Below, piece by piece: positions 48,239 to 58,419 of a stretch of DNA of 64,000 nt. The notes under the pieces were generated by a model. That model was not told the DNA's origin. It ran no database searches and worked only from the letters and a program-made list of their open reading frames with translations. Source of the stretch: Antennarius striatus (lineage: Eukaryota; Chordata; Actinopteri; Lophiiformes; Antennariidae); assembly GCF_040054535.1 (NCBI RefSeq), contig NC_090779.1:25000001-25064000 (forward strand). Direction: 5' to 3'. The position numbers and the translations under genes were made by a program. Position 1 is the first letter of the stretch. The number at the start of each line of letters is the position of its first letter.

Positions 48239-48912
48239 CAGGGGTGGGCAAACATTTTGACTGGCGAGCCAAACAGAATTCTAAAATTTATCAGACGGGC
48301 CCGCTGAGGAGCAGACGGACGGATGGCAGAGTGTTTATTTGTACTAAAGCACATGACATGTAAAAACCATTATATGAAAAGTTTTGGCCTTTAACTATCC
48401 ATAAGTCAATTGGCACTAGGCCGCATAGAAAGAATACATTGCCATGCCCCCAGTTCCAGTTTTTCATCCTGTCCCCTGTATCCTGAATTCACTCCCACTC
48501 AATCCATTCATTCCTGTCACCTGCTTCTCATCTCCAATCAGGCTCCACCTACTGAAGCTCTGCTCAGACCCCAGACCTCATTGTTACCAATAACACTAGT
48601 TTTTCTTCATCTTCCATGATAAACAGAAAAGTATCAAAGGCACGAAGCCTGACGCTCTAAGATGCTAGGAGACATGTTCAAGAACAAGAGGAGGAAATGA
48701 GTTTTGTGGTGTTGCTCGATGGGGGGTTGTGGCAGAAAGGGGAACTACAGTAGTTGGATATGGCAGCACACGACTGTTCATACCTACAAATGTTTATGAG
48801 TTGGATGTTCATATCTTGAGGACTACCTGTAGTTTAAACTTTGGTAGGCCGAATTACAAAGCCCTGTAGACAGGCTGTGGTTGGCCCGTGGGCCGTAGTT
48901 TGCCCAAGCCTG
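48239..48912. mobile_element. hAT-type element, family 3, with a nested fragment
   Basis: Inverted ends CAGGGGTGGGCAAAC and GTTTGCCCAAGCCTG enclose about 670 bp without a transposase. A fragment of TIR family 1 (48690-48832) lies inside, showing a later insertion. Eight-base flanks (CCTTAGCC and CTTTACAT) agree only in part, so target duplication is not firm. A deleted relative lies at 56755-57035 in the opposite orientation. Confidence 0.72.
48690..48832. mobile_element. Fragment of TIR family 1 nested in the hAT element
   Basis: It reads in reverse orientation to the first 110 bases of the element at 63023 and ends ATCTTGAGGACTACCTGTAG. Confidence 0.7.
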
Positions 48913-49199
48913 CTTTACATTGACTGTGATGAATTAGTTACATTTAGTTTCACTGGGGCAGTTCTCTTTTACCCCCCCCCCCCGCCTGTGTTTGTTGGAT
49001 ATCTCTGCAGGGATCAATAAAGTATTGCTTGGTCGCATATGTAGTAGATAGTAATGCAATCCGGAATCCGCTGGATCCACTCTCCCGGTTTGGGGGTCAC
49101 TGTCCTAAGTGCACCTTCTGTCAGGGCACTACACTGATTTTAATCTTTTCTGTTTGATCAACCTTTGGTACAACTTAACTTTTGAAGAATCCACAGCTG

Positions 49200-50245
49200 T
49201 TTGCATTGCCTTTATTTGGAGGTGCTGATCCCCATCGCACTTGCTTTGCTCTCAGCTGCAAGCCGCCCCAGTACACCCTGCAGGTCCAGGTTTGATGAAT
49301 TCAACAGGACAACATCATCTGCAAAAAACAGAGATGAAATCCTTTAGTCCCCAAACCGGACTCCCTTCGGTCTCTGACTGCATCTATAATTCTGTCCATA
49401 AAGATTATGAAAAGAACTGATGATAAAGGACAGCCCTGCCAAAGACCAACATGCACCTGGCACAGATCTGACTTACTAGCGACAATGCAAACCAAGCTCT
49501 GGCGCCAGTTCTACAGGGACTGGACAGCTCTTAGCAAAGGGCCCTGGAAGCCATACTCTCAAAGCACTAACCACAAAATACAATGAGGGACATGGTCTAA
49601 TACCTTATCCAAATCCGCAAAGCACATTTGGACTGCCAGGGCAAACTCCTATGATCCCTTGAGAACCTGACGAAGACTTTAGAGTTGGGCCAGCAAATCC
49701 AGCTCACCACCAGGTGTTGACTGGTTGACAACTCAGCCCCTCTCTTCACCAAAGTGTCCAAGACACAGCTGGAGGTCCAATGATACGACAGCAAACAGTA
49801 TCATCGACCTCCGGCCTGGGGTGTCCTGGTGCCACGTGCACTTACTGACGTCCCTGTGCTTGAACAAGGTTTTCTGTTATAGACAAACTGTGACTAGCAC
49901 AGAAATACCAAAATAGAGCACCACTCATGTTAATCCCAGTCACTCTCCTTTGGTCTTACTGTTACTGCCCACGTGATTGTTGAGGTCCCCCAGAAGAACA
50001 ATGGAGTCCCCATTCGGAGCACAGTCCACTACCTCTGCTAGGGACTCCAAGAAGGTCAGTTACTCAGCGCTGTTGTTTGGCCTGCAGGCCGAAAACAACA
50101 ATGAGGCATCTGTCCCCGAGCCACAGGGGACAACCCTCTGGGCTAAACTCCAACACTTGACACCATTCCTCTCAACCTCCCTGACAAGCTCCAACTCCTT
50201 CCATCCCATCCCAGCCACCAGGCGCTTGTATATGAGCCTCGACTA
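49200..50245 (-). mobile_element. Rex3 LINE fragment (endonuclease to reverse transcriptase)
   Basis: On the minus strand the endonuclease region (around 50.0 kb, pieces like SIVLLGDLNNHVG) is followed by reverse-transcriptase sequence. That includes [19 protein letters not shown] near 49.4-49.45 kb, the conserved GLRQGCPLSP block of Rex3. It is decayed by stops and frameshifts and lacks its 3' end. It lies between dioxygenases A and B. Confidence 0.82.
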
Positions 50246-50785
50246 AGTTTAAGTGCTGACACTTCCCCACCGCAATAAGGTGACTATAAATTGGTTATAT
50301 TTACTTTCACTGGTACAGTTCTCTTTCATCCTTTTGGGTTTGTGTTAAATATCTCTGCAGGGATCACTAAAGTATTGTTGGGTCAGACTTGTACTACATA
50401 ATTATGTATGTAATTATTGTTGTATGTATGTAATTACTTGTAAAATACTTTGATAGTCTAGTTCCAAGATGACCCCTTTTACTATTTGATAGATCCATGA
50501 ATGTCAAACTCTTGGCCTTTATCCAGAATAAACCTTTCAGAGATTGTGGTTCTATATTGCAGAAGTTGCTCTCTATCATTATGTTTTTCTAAAAAAATTG
50601 TGTCAACTGTCGTTTGGACTGAATTATCAGTGAATGATTGATTCTCAAAGTTCATCATCAACACAACCTGACTGTCCAAACCCACTGCCAAACTAACTGT
50701 TGGTTGCTATTTAATTTTTAAATAAGATGGACCAACACACATGCAAAGTAAATTAATAGTTTGTGTCAACGTCGCCCCTTCTTCT

Positions 50786-50840
50786 ATTGGGTAGATTCAT
50801 CACATTACAAATCTATGTAACCACAGTTACAGATATAAAT
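50786..50840 (+). promoter_or_regulatory. Core promoter of dioxygenase B: inverted CCAAT and TATA box
   Basis: ATTGG at 50786-50790 and TATAAAT at 50834-50840, 48 bp apart and 88 bp before the ATG. A TCACATTACAAAT block between them is shared with C. Confidence 0.72.
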
Positions 50841-50921
50841 ATTTGCTGAAGCAGCATTAGGAGAGAGATCCCCTCTAATCCTGTCTACTTTCAACACAAA
50901 CTGAACCTTGTTGTTTCTAAA

Positions 50922-53900
50922 ATGAGCATCCCGGTGATCGACTTCAGCTCCTACAGCCTGAGTAAGGGAGATGTCAGCGAGGAGGAGATGCTCAGCTTGA
51001 GCCAACAGCTGAAAAAAGCTTTCACAGAAGTCGGTTTTGTTTTTCTGGAGAACACTGAGATCACTCAGGAGGAGGTGAGTAGGACTGCAGAAACTAAAAC
51101 ATAGAATTTAGTTTGTTGAGAGTGTTTAAGATGGAATTACTGGTTCACCTCCTCATGTGGGTGGGCAGGTGGATCATGTTCTGGACTCGTCCCATAAGTT
51201 CTTCCAACAGCCGGATGAACTGAAACAACCGTTTAACTCTAAGAACTGTGTCATCAATCCGCACCACGGATGGTTGTCAGTTGCAGCCGAGAGGTAGGAA
51301 TGACAAAAATATGAAACCGCGTGTTTTTTATCTGCAAAATTTGCTCATTTTAATAATGATTTATTTTCAGGTTGGTTCCACATCGACCTGGAGACATCAA
51401 GGAGTCGTTCAACTTTTGTCCACTCCATCCTGACTTCGTAAAGGCTTTCAGTTTATTAGATTGACTTATTTTAGAACAGTGGTGGAATGTAATGACGTAT
51501 GTTTACTCAAATTCTGTCAATAAGTACAGATGTCAAGGTACTGGTACTTTAGGAAAGGTCAAGGTCTTAGATACCACACACCTTGATAATAATATTTACT
51601 GACAGATTTTACTTTTTGTCCCGGGTACGGAACACTGGACCAGTTCTACACTCTCTATCAAGTACTCGGTGGCTCGTGGGAATCCTCTCAACCAGTCCAC
51701 AACCAGTTGCGGATCTGGAGAGAACGTTTGAACGAGTCCCTTGTGGTATCTTGTGGGGAGTGCTTTGGGAGTATGGGGGTTCGGGGCCGTTTGCTAAGGC
51801 CTGTTCGATCCCTGTGTGACTGAAGCCAGAGCTAGGTTCACATTGCCGACAGTAGCTCAGACTTCCTTCAACAGGGCTGCCCTTTACCACCAGTTCTGTT
51901 CATAATCTTTATGGACAGAATTTCTAGGCGTAGCCAGGGGATAGAGGGCATCTGGTTTGGGGACAGAAGACTTTAATTTCTGTTTTTTGCGTTTGAGTGG
52001 TCAGCCACTCCAGGTCGGTGGGTAGTCTTTGCCCCAAGTGGAGGAGTTTAAGTATCTTAGGGTCTTGTTTATGAATGAGAGGACGGAATGTGAGATTGAG
52101 ACAGCGGGATCGGTGCATCGGCTGCAGAGATGCAGTCATTGTGTAGGTCTGTCCTCCCTGGTGAGTGAGCTCCTCACCCTTAGAGATAGGTCGAGGAGCT
52201 CAGGGAGGACTTCAGATTAGAAACGTTGCTCCTCCACATTGAGTGGAGTCAGTTGAGGTGGCTCGTGGTCCAGATCCCTCCTGGACTCGTCCATACAGAG
52301 GTGTTCCGGTCATATCCTACTGGCAGGAGGCCTTGGGGTAGACCTAGGACACACTGGAAAGATTATGGCTTTCAGCTGGCCTGGGAATGCCCTGGGATCC
52401 CCCCGGGACAGCTAGAAGAGTGTCTGGGAGAGGACAGTCTGGGCATCCCTGCTGAGATTGTTGCCTCCGACATCCTGGCCCTGGATAAGTGTTTGAAGAT
52501 GGATGGATGGATGGATGGATGGATGGATGGATGGATGGATGGATGGATGGATCAGTACAAACTGTAGAAATACCTCGTCTCTTGGGTTTTAATTGGTTCC
52601 TTCTCTGCTTTAGGAATGGCCGTCAGATGGCTCATTAAAGGACTTCGAGGAGATCCATACTGTGTTCTTCCATCGCTGTAAGGAGCTGGGTCTGCGGGTG
52701 CTGACCACGATGGCCCACAGTCTGGCCTTAGACCCCGAAGTGTTCCTGAGTGCTCATCGATTTTTAGGAAGTATGTAAAAAAATCAAAATAATAACACCA
52801 CGCTTCCTGCTCTCGATAGAGAGTAAGTTATAGATGCTGAGGTTCTAACTGTTTTGTCATTAGGGGAATTTATGACTCCCCTAATTGAAGCCAGAGAACC
52901 CAAATAGAACCCAACCTGACACAGGGAGAGCATACAAACTCCACACAGAAAAGAACCGAACCCTGAACCTTTTTGTCGAGGCAACAGAGCTACCCACTGC
53001 GCCACCATACCAAGATCAGCTAATGATTTAAATTCACAGCCTGTTAATAGGGAATGTCCTCGCTAATTGTTGACTCATAATGCTAATCAGAGGTGGCTGC
53101 TGTTTTGTCAATTATGAGACTATGAAATAACTGTTCCCCGTGGTCCAGTTGAAGTGAATGGACGTTCAGCTTCTACAAACAAATGCATTGGTGCCTCAGG
53201 AATGTATGAGCAGAAAATCGAGTCTGCTGTCTTGTGATAAGTAACCCTTGTTCTGAACAAACTACTCTTGAGATGAACATGGTCTAATGCATTTTTAGTC
53301 AATGTCATGCTAAACATGTCCTGTAGAAACACAAAAGTACATATTTGATCATCTAAAGTTTGACGTTTTAGGGGAACCCCAACTTCCTTTCTTCTTCTTC
53401 TTCTTCCTTTGCCATCTTATTTTATATACCAGCCGAATATTGACAGTACTTGCATCTTTTCCAGCTGCTGGGAATCGTTCATATCTGCGGACTCTGTACT
53501 ATCCTCCAGTAAAGATTGAGAAAGTGAAGGAGGGTCAGCTGAGATGTGCAGAGCATACAGACTTTGGCTCCATCAGTATGGTGTTTCAGAAGAACGAAGG
53601 CCTTCAGGTATCTCCTCAAATCAGTTCTCCTCTAATCTTAATGGATAACATTTCCTCCCTGGACTAAACCAGTCCAGTATTGCTGGCTTGCAGAAACAAA
53701 CTCTGGTGGAGGCTGCAAAATAAAGAATTTTTAGATTAAAAAAAACAGCAACACCCACACAGGAGGAGAAAAGAGCTACATCTACAAATAGAACCACCCA
53801 TGCATGTAATCCACCTTAAATTCGTCATCCCACAGGTACTTGGACTCTCAGGTGACTACATCGATGTTCCTCTCATCCCTGGAGCCGTCCTCATTAATAT

Positions 53901-54218
53901 CGCTGACACGATGCAGCGCTGGACCAACGATAAATTTGTCTCTGTGGTGAGATTTTCAGTTCAACAACAACAAATAAAAACTGGAATGGATGATTGGCGC
54001 TTACATGGAAATGGGAACGATGCATATTTGTCCCTCAGGTCCACAGAAGCTTGCTGCCTCGTGCCGGAGACTCTGAGACACGGCTGTCGGCTGCTTTCTT
54101 CCTGTATGCAGATAGTGAAATCCAGATCAGCTGCCTGGACGGTTCCGACAAATACCCTCCAGTAAATTTAGAGATTTTTGTCAAGGAGCGCTTCAAGACT
54201 GTGATGATAGAGAAATGA
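50922..54218 (+). CDS. 2-oxoglutarate/Fe(II) dioxygenase, isopenicillin-N-synthase-like, copy B, 311 aa
   Basis: The same seven-exon gene as copy A with one extra codon in exon 4. Exons: 50922-51074, 51169-51293, 51371-51437, 52614-52770, 53465-53607, 53836-53946, 54039-54218 (936 bases). The product starts [20 protein letters not shown]. The active site is complete: His198 and Asp200 (AEHTDFG), His254, and Arg267-x-Ser269 (RLS). Exon 1 differs from copy C at only four of 51 residues, so these two are the youngest pair. Intron 3 was enlarged by a Rex3 insertion and intron 4 by a SINE, yet all splice sites are intact. The gene is expected to make an enzyme; the substrate is not known. Confidence 0.93.
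51590..52551 (+). mobile_element. Rex3 LINE, 5'-truncated, with (GATG)n tail
   Basis: Reverse-transcriptase and C-terminal pieces ([20 protein letters not shown], then [17 protein letters not shown] and [18 protein letters not shown]) lead to the tandem GATG tail at 52498-52551, the hallmark of Rex3. Many frame breaks are present. It sits in intron 3 of dioxygenase B in the same orientation as the gene. Confidence 0.9.
52498..52551 (+). repeat. (GATG)n tail of Rex3
   Basis: About 13 GATG units. Confidence 0.95.
52845..53012 (-). mobile_element. tRNA-derived SINE
   Basis: The minus strand begins with an A-box-like TGGCGCAGTGGGTAG and a B-box-like GGTTCAGGGTTC, followed by TGTGGAGTTTGTATGCTCTC, a layout common in teleost SINEs. 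It lies in intron 4 of dioxygenase B. Confidence 0.72.
53465..53607 (+). other. Exon 5 of dioxygenase B carrying the metal-binding H-x-D
   Basis: This exon encodes [10 protein letters not shown] and AEHTDFGS, the strand with the first two iron ligands. Equivalent exons are 47015-47157 in A and 57317-57459 in C, each 143 bases. Confidence 0.85.
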
Positions 54219-54572
54219 AGCATCTGTTCCACCAGCTGCTGATTGTGTTCCCTGACTGGAAAGTCCGTTATCAAGGGTTGATTTTCTTCAGAATTATGAC
54301 TTTATTCTACTTTTACAGTTTATATATAGTAGATATAACTGTATCCATGAAAACTTTGTCTGTATTCTTGAATGATTTGGTTCAAAATCTGTAAAGAATG
54401 TTTCTGATTTCTTCACCCCAGTGTCCTTCAACATTTCATAAAACAAAAAGAATGTGAACATGATCAAATTTCAGTCATGACACAAACAATATTCTGTTGA
54501 TCCAGTGGTTTTTCTTGTTGTAAATCATTCTGTTTAAAATAATTAATTACCAAAATTACCAAACCTGTACTT

Positions 54573-54578
54573 AATAAA
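54573..54578 (+). terminator. Polyadenylation signal of dioxygenase B
   Basis: AATAAA 355 bases after the stop codon. Confidence 0.5.
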
Positions 54579-54826
54579 TCTGTCAGATCATCTGACGAGC
54601 AATTATTTTGTTATTTCCTGTTGTTTTTTCTCTCCACCATCGAGCATCTCCTGTTGTTTCAGACCCTGTCCTGTCCCCCTGTCCTATGTTGCTTTTAGGT
54701 TCCCTCTGGCAGTTTCGTTCAGATGTGTGAGTGTATGTTTGTTTGTCTTTCATGTGGAGACGGCAAGAGATACTCAGGCAGTGTTGCAGGCAAATCAGTG
54801 GAAAAACTGCATTTATCTTACATGTG

Positions 54827-54945
54827 AATTAAATGCTTTGGATTCCACTCTCTCCGAAAGTCCTCTGTTATCTCGTCCCCTCAGCGCCCCAGAGTGCTGC
54901 TGCCCCCTGCTGGTCGTTTTCTAACTCCAGATGACTACGTGATCA
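54827..54945 (+). pseudogene. Relic of exon 7 of a fourth dioxygenase gene
   Basis: The stretch matches the end of intron 6 and the start of exon 7 of copy A, including the acceptor TCGTCCCCTCAG and GTGCTGCTGCCCCCTGCTGG. About 30 bases are then missing before the part matching the region after the R-x-S motif. No other exon of this copy was found nearby. It resembles A rather than the adjacent B. Confidence 0.8.
54900..54913 (-). promoter_or_regulatory. CTCF-like core kept in the exon 7 relic
   Basis: The minus strand reads CCAGCAGGGGGCAG, identical to the motif in exon 7 of copy A. Confidence 0.4.
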
Positions 54946-55417
54946 GTAGTAGATCACAGTCACCTATCCCATTGAAATTGAGTAATATAGGTAATCTGCT
55001 GCAATACAGTACAGTGTGTCCTACAGATAACTGTCTCTGACATTCTTCCAGTTTCTTATTTACAAGATGATCGCAACCGTCTGCTGGAGCCAATCTCAGC
55101 TGGCTATGGGCGGGAGGCAGGGTACATCCCGGACAAGATGCCAACTCTTGGCTGTGCCTCTTGACAAACGAGTCAAAAAACAACCATGCATGCTCACATT
55201 ATTATCACTTTATTATTATTATTGTTAGCGTTACTACTCTGTTGGGTATGGTGAATTGGATAAGTCTAGTTTCACTGGGGCAGTTGTCGAAGGATTGCTG
55301 AGTGACGTTTGTACTACATAATCATGGAACTTGGCAACCGTTAGATCAACAAACTGCTCATCCAACAATACCTGCAAAGTAATTTAATAGTTGTGTGCCA
55401 ACACGACCCCTTCTCCT

Positions 55418-55472
55418 ATTGGATGGATCCGTCACATTACAAATGTATGTGACCAAAGTCTCCGATATAAAT
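55418..55472 (+). promoter_or_regulatory. Core promoter of dioxygenase C: inverted CCAAT and TATA box
   Basis: ATTGG at 55418-55422 and TATAAAT at 55466-55472, 48 bp apart and 83 bp before the ATG, as in A and B. Confidence 0.72.
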
Positions 55473-55548
55473 ATTTGCTAAAGCAGCTTTAGAGATCCCC
55501 TCTAATTCTGACTGCTTTCAACACAAACTGAACCTTGTTGTTTCTAAA

Positions 55549-58419
55549 ATGAGCATCCCGGTGATCGACTTCAGCTCCTACAGCCTGAGTAAGGAAGATG
55601 TCAGCGAGGAGGAGATGCTCAGCTTGAGCCAACAGCTGAAAACAGCTTTTACAGAAGTCGGTTTTGTTTTTCTGGAGAACACTGGGATCGCTCAGGAGGA
55701 GGTGAGCAGGACTACAGAAACTAAAACATTTAGTTTGTTGAGAGTGTTTAAGGTGGAATTACTGGTTCACCTCCTCATGTGGGCGGACAGGTGGATCGTG
55801 TTCTGGACTCGTCCCATAAGTTCTTCCTACAACCGGATGAACGGAAACAACCGTTTAACTCTAAGAACTGTGTCATCAATCCAAACCACGGATGGTTGTC
55901 TGTTGCAGGCGAGAAGTAGGAATGAGAAAAAAATTAAAAAAGAATGTGCTCCTTATTTGCAAATTCTGATCATGTTAAATTAAAATGATTTTTTTTTTTT
56001 TTCAGGTTGAATCCGAGCAAACCCGGAGACATCAAGGAGTCGTTCAACGTTTGCTCACTTCATCCTGACATCGTAAAGACTTTCAGTTTATTGGATTGAC
56101 TTATTTTAGGAAAGAAGTGGAATGTAATGAACTACAGTGCGCCCTCGTTCCTCGCTGTAAATGCGTTTCAGGAACCACACGTGATTAACGAATTCCGCGA
56201 TAGAACGACAAACTATTTCTTATTATTCACGGTAATTTAAACGTTGATGAACCCTCCACATTCTGATATTAAACCACTTTCTATCTGTATTCTATATATT
56301 GATCGTGTCACAGTACAAACTTCATAGATTGTATCAATTACTGATAAATTACATTGATTTCTTTTAGTTATTATCAATACCAACTGTAGAAATACCCCGT
56401 CTCTGGGGTTTTCATTGGTTCCTTCTCTGCTTCTCTCATTGGTTCCTTCTCTAGAAATGGCCGTCGGATGGCGCATTAACGGACTTCAAGGAGCTCCATA
56501 CTTCGTTCTTCCACCGCTGTAAGGAGCTCAGTCTGCGGGTGGTAACGGTGATGGCCCACAGTCTGGGCCTGGACCCTGAGGTGTTCCTGAGTGCCCATCG
56601 ATTTGTAGGAAGTATGTAAAAAAAATCCAGATAACAATCCAGGGACTGAGTGTCATTAGGAGTGTTTATAAGTCAAGATCAACTAATATTTATCACACAC
56701 CAAAGCATATTATTAGTAATATCAAGGCGTTTTTCAGGAATAGGTGGTTTAGACCAGACATGGACAAACTAGGCCCAAGGGCCATTTACGGCCCATCTGA
56801 CTCTATAATCTGGCCCTCCAAACATATTTAAACTACGTTAATTTTATTAAATAAATGCAGTTGTAAAATAGTTTTTATAATATTCCTTGTATATGAACAC
56901 TTTGCTGCCTGTTCAAGTCCAAAACCTTTCATATAATGATTTTTACATCCCATTTGCCTTTTGAACAAACACTCCATCCTTCTGTTCCTCAGCTGGCCCA
57001 CCTGCCAAAGTTTATAGCTCTGTGTGACCCACCAGTCAGTAAATTAGCATACTCCAGGTTTAGATCAACAGTTTGTTCTACAGAGACACAACAGCTTCAC
57101 CAAAAACAGCAGTAGATGAGAAACTGTCTTTTAACAGGCAGAAATCTTGAGCAGGTCTGAGACTCGAGTCAGACGGCCCCGTCTTGTATTAGGGAATATC
57201 CGGAGAGTCTTCAGAGGCTTAAGGGGGACAGTCTGGTAATTGGGAACGTCTTTGCTACTCAGTGACACATTTCGTAACATACCAAGTGAATTTTGACAGT
57301 TACTTGCCTTTTCCAGCTGATAAGAATTCATCGTTGCTGCGGACTCTGTACTATCCTCCAGTAAAGATTGAGGAAGTGAAGGAGGGTCAGCTGAGATGTG
57401 GAGAGCATACAGACTTTGGCTCCATCACTATGGTGTTTCAGAAGGAAGAAGGCCTTCAGGTATCTCCTCTTCTCTGGATCAGGGGGGTCAAACTCATTTT
57501 CACTGAGGGCCACATCAGCATAACTGTCCTCAAAGGGCCAGATGTAACTAATAATGTAAATAAATGTAACATAAATGTAACTACTCCTTAATGTTAAATA
57601 AAGCTGAATTTATTACATATTCAAATTACAAACATTACAGTTACACAGAAAAAATATGTTTGCTTGTTGCAAACTAAATCCTTTTAATTTGTCAGGTTAT
57701 TAAACCCACAAAACTCCATCAATCAAGGATCAAACTATCAATGAATAAGTAAAATGACATCAGACACAAGTTAGAACATTAATTTTGTTGAAAATGGTTT
57801 TTTCAAAGTTAAAATGGGCTGAATTACTGCATTGTGGGAAATATAGTTTTGGTCAAAGCACACTTTTGATCTATTTGTTTTTAGACATTTTGACCTTTTA
57901 TGCTCTCACGGGCCACATAAAATGATGTGGAGGGCCACATTTGGCCCCCGGGTCTTGAGTTTGACACGTAATCAAGGACTACATCTAGAAATAGAACCAT
58001 CCATGCATGTAATCCACCTGACGCTTGCTATCCCACAGGTACTTGGACTTTCTGGTGACTACATCGATGTTCCTCTCATCCCTGGAGCCGTCCTCATTAA
58101 TATCGCTGACTTGATGCAGTGCTGGACCAACGATAAATTTGTCTCTGTGGTGAGATTTTCAGCCCAACAGCAATGAATAAGAACTGGAATGGATGTGTGG
58201 CGCTGACATGGAGATGGAAATGATGCATTTGTCCCTCAGATCCACAGAAGCTTGCTGCCTCGTGCCGGAGACTCTAAGACACGGCGGTCGGCTGCTTTCT
58301 TCCTGTATCCAGATAATGAAATCCAGATCACCTGTCTGGACGGTTCTGAAAAATACCCTGAAGTCAACGCCGGCGAATACATCAAGGCGTGCTTCAAAGC
58401 CGTGGCTGTGGAGAACTGA
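55549..58419 (+). CDS. 2-oxoglutarate/Fe(II) dioxygenase, isopenicillin-N-synthase-like, copy C, 311 aa
   Basis: The third tandem copy. Exons: 55549-55701, 55791-55915, 56006-56072, 56455-56611, 57317-57459, 58039-58149, 58240-58419 (936 bases). The active site is complete: His198 and Asp200 (GEHTDFG), His254 (VIHRSLLP), and Arg267-x-Ser269 (RRS). Arg in the MQRWTNDKF segment of A and B is Cys here (MQCWTNDKF); this residue is not a metal ligand. Intron 4 holds DNA-transposon fragments and intron 5 a hAT-like MITE. The frame is fully open, so the gene is probably active. The B-C difference is concentrated in the N-terminal half and the extreme C-terminus. Confidence 0.93.
56132..56260. mobile_element. 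DNA-transposon end fragment
   Basis: The block starting CAGTGCGCCCTCGTTCCTCG followed by GTAAATGCGTTTCAGGAACC resembles an end found in many teleost TIR elements. It is short and lies in intron 4 of copy C. Confidence 0.4.
56755..57035. mobile_element. Deleted hAT-type element, family 3
   Basis: It begins near GACATGGACAAACTAGGCCC and shares CAAAACCTTTCATATAATGA with the reverse complement of the element at 48239-48912. It lies in intron 4 of dioxygenase C. Confidence 0.62.
57480..57968. mobile_element. hAT-like MITE, family 2, copy c
   Basis: It begins CAGGGGGGTCAAACTCATTT and ends TCTTGAGTTTGACACG. It lies only about 20 bases after exon 5 of dioxygenase C, in intron 5. Confidence 0.8.

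Noticed and set aside
53440-53464. Upstream extension of exon 5 of dioxygenase B
   Set aside because: A clean acceptor (TTTTCCAG) before 53465 agrees with the exon length in A and C.
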